Positions 63,649 to 64,000 of a DNA stretch of 64,000 nucleotides are shown here, in pieces. Source of the DNA: an uncultured Sphingomonadaceae bacterium (GTDB taxonomy: Bacteria > Pseudomonadota > Alphaproteobacteria > Sphingomonadales > Sphingomonadaceae); contig CAJXSN010000004.1 of NCBI GenBank assembly GCA_913060895.1, positions 1-64,000 on the forward strand, in the 5' to 3' direction. The translations under genes were made by a program, and so were the position numbers. The notes beneath the pieces are model-generated. The model was given only the letters and a program-made list of their open reading frames with translations, ran no database searches and was not told where the DNA came from. Every line of letters begins with the position of its first letter. Position 1 is the stretch's first letter.

Positions 63649-64000
63649 ATGGCAAACCCGATGGGAGAGCGCCAACCATTCGTATTGCTGGACGATGCCC
63701 GTCCACAGAAGACACATCCGCAGGGTGCTGCAGATGCGCAGCTGCTCACGTACCCGCGTGCGCTGTTTGTGGCGCATCAGCCTGAACTGGTTGCCGCGGT
63801 ACTGGAAGAGGCTCGCGCTTCGCAGGCGGCCAACGGCGGGACGCTGGCGGGATATATTGCATATGAGGCGGGGCTGGCTCTGGAGCCAAAACTGCAGCCG
63901 CTCGCCAAGGCACGCAGCGGCGCAGCCGGGCCGCTGGTATGGCTGGGCCTGTTCGAGAAAAGCAAATCGATTGCCGCTGATGTAGTGCCCGATTGGCTGG
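63649..64000 (+). CDS. pabB: Aminodeoxychorismate synthase component I, N-terminal part (runs off the window)
   Basis: An open frame of 117 codons, without a stop, reaching the window end. It begins MANPMGERQPFVLLDDAR and contains TLAGYIAYEAGLALEPKL and GPLVWLGLF, the pattern of the PabB N-terminal domain that binds near the tryptophan-like pocket. PabB makes 4-amino-4-deoxychorismate for folate; in these bacteria it is often fused to the PabC lyase, which cannot be checked here. ATG at 63649 has no strong ribosome binding site; ATG 63661 is an alternative. Confidence 0.8.
   Translation, partial: MANPMGERQPFVLLDDARPQKTHPQGAADAQLLTYPRALFVAHQPELVAAVLEEARASQAANGGTLAGYIAYEAGLALEPKLQPLAKARSGAAGPLVWLGLFEKSKSIAADVVPDWL

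Overview
The window reads as one end of a draft contig from a GC-rich alphaproteobacterium. Family composition and gene style (class Ia ribonucleotide reductase, GlnD, HWE-family kinase, DUF2171, DUF4402, DUF924 and CHCC zinc-finger proteins, leucine-catabolism acyl-CoA dehydrogenase and carboxylase, many GTG/TTG starts and 4-base ATGA overlaps) point to Sphingomonadales, probably Erythrobacteraceae. That placement is inference from gene content, not from a marker-gene comparison. Bases 1-48 are not genomic: they are an Illumina Nextera i5 adapter with the Tn5 mosaic end, and they cut off the 3' end of nrdB.

Layout. 1-6.8 kb: nrdB (truncated) and nrdA on the minus strand, separated by a DUF2171 gene, a GntP-type permease, a 57-residue membrane protein, a lipoprotein and a GIY-YIG nuclease-like gene. 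6.8-11.1 kb: alpha/beta hydrolase, nadB, a small zinc-ribbon protein, an ABM-domain protein and an ABC exporter ATPase. 11.2-14.6 kb: small secreted, zinc-finger and DUF924 proteins, then two adjacent endonuclease III paralogues. 14.65-16.6 kb: a small accessory patch with a ParD-like antitoxin, a zeta-toxin-like kinase and an AT-richer gene with a nucleoside-deoxyribosyltransferase/TIR-like C-terminal domain. 16.6-27 kb: guaA, a hairpin-rich gap with a 27-codon ORF, an acyl-CoA synthetase, gyrB, and a chain of overlapping membrane-protein and flavoprotein genes. 27-31 kb: lipoprotein, acyltransferase, and the leucine-degradation pair mccB/ivd. 31-36 kb: GAF-PAS-HWE kinase and an OpuC-like ABC system whose permease and binding protein are fused. 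35-42 kb: DUF2147, MidA-like methyltransferase, lgt, a second acyl-CoA synthetase and glnD. 42-49 kb: an AT-richer DnaB-like mini-ATPase, YggS, a ThiE-like protein, ftsK and a DUF389 protein. 48.7-51.4 kb: a phosphate-starvation unit (pstS and an OprP-type porin), each gene with a Pho box 46 bases before its start codon. 51.4-64 kb: ald, an old yellow enzyme, thioesterase, S9 peptidase, aminopeptidase P, VOC protein, an EF-hand protein with a two-component system, a HerA-like ATPase and the start of pabB.

Most of the window is ordinary housekeeping and metabolic DNA. The parts that most repay attention are the accessory patch at 14.65-16.6 kb (toxin-antitoxin pair with a palindromic operator touching a possibly leaderless start, plus a putative immune-effector-like protein with an unassigned N-terminal domain), the attenuator-like element and micro-ORF at 18.3-18.6 kb, the twin Pho boxes, the GANTC-rich leader of nrdA, and the mini-DnaB gene after glnD. 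No rRNA, tRNA, CRISPR array, insertion sequence or prophage was seen.
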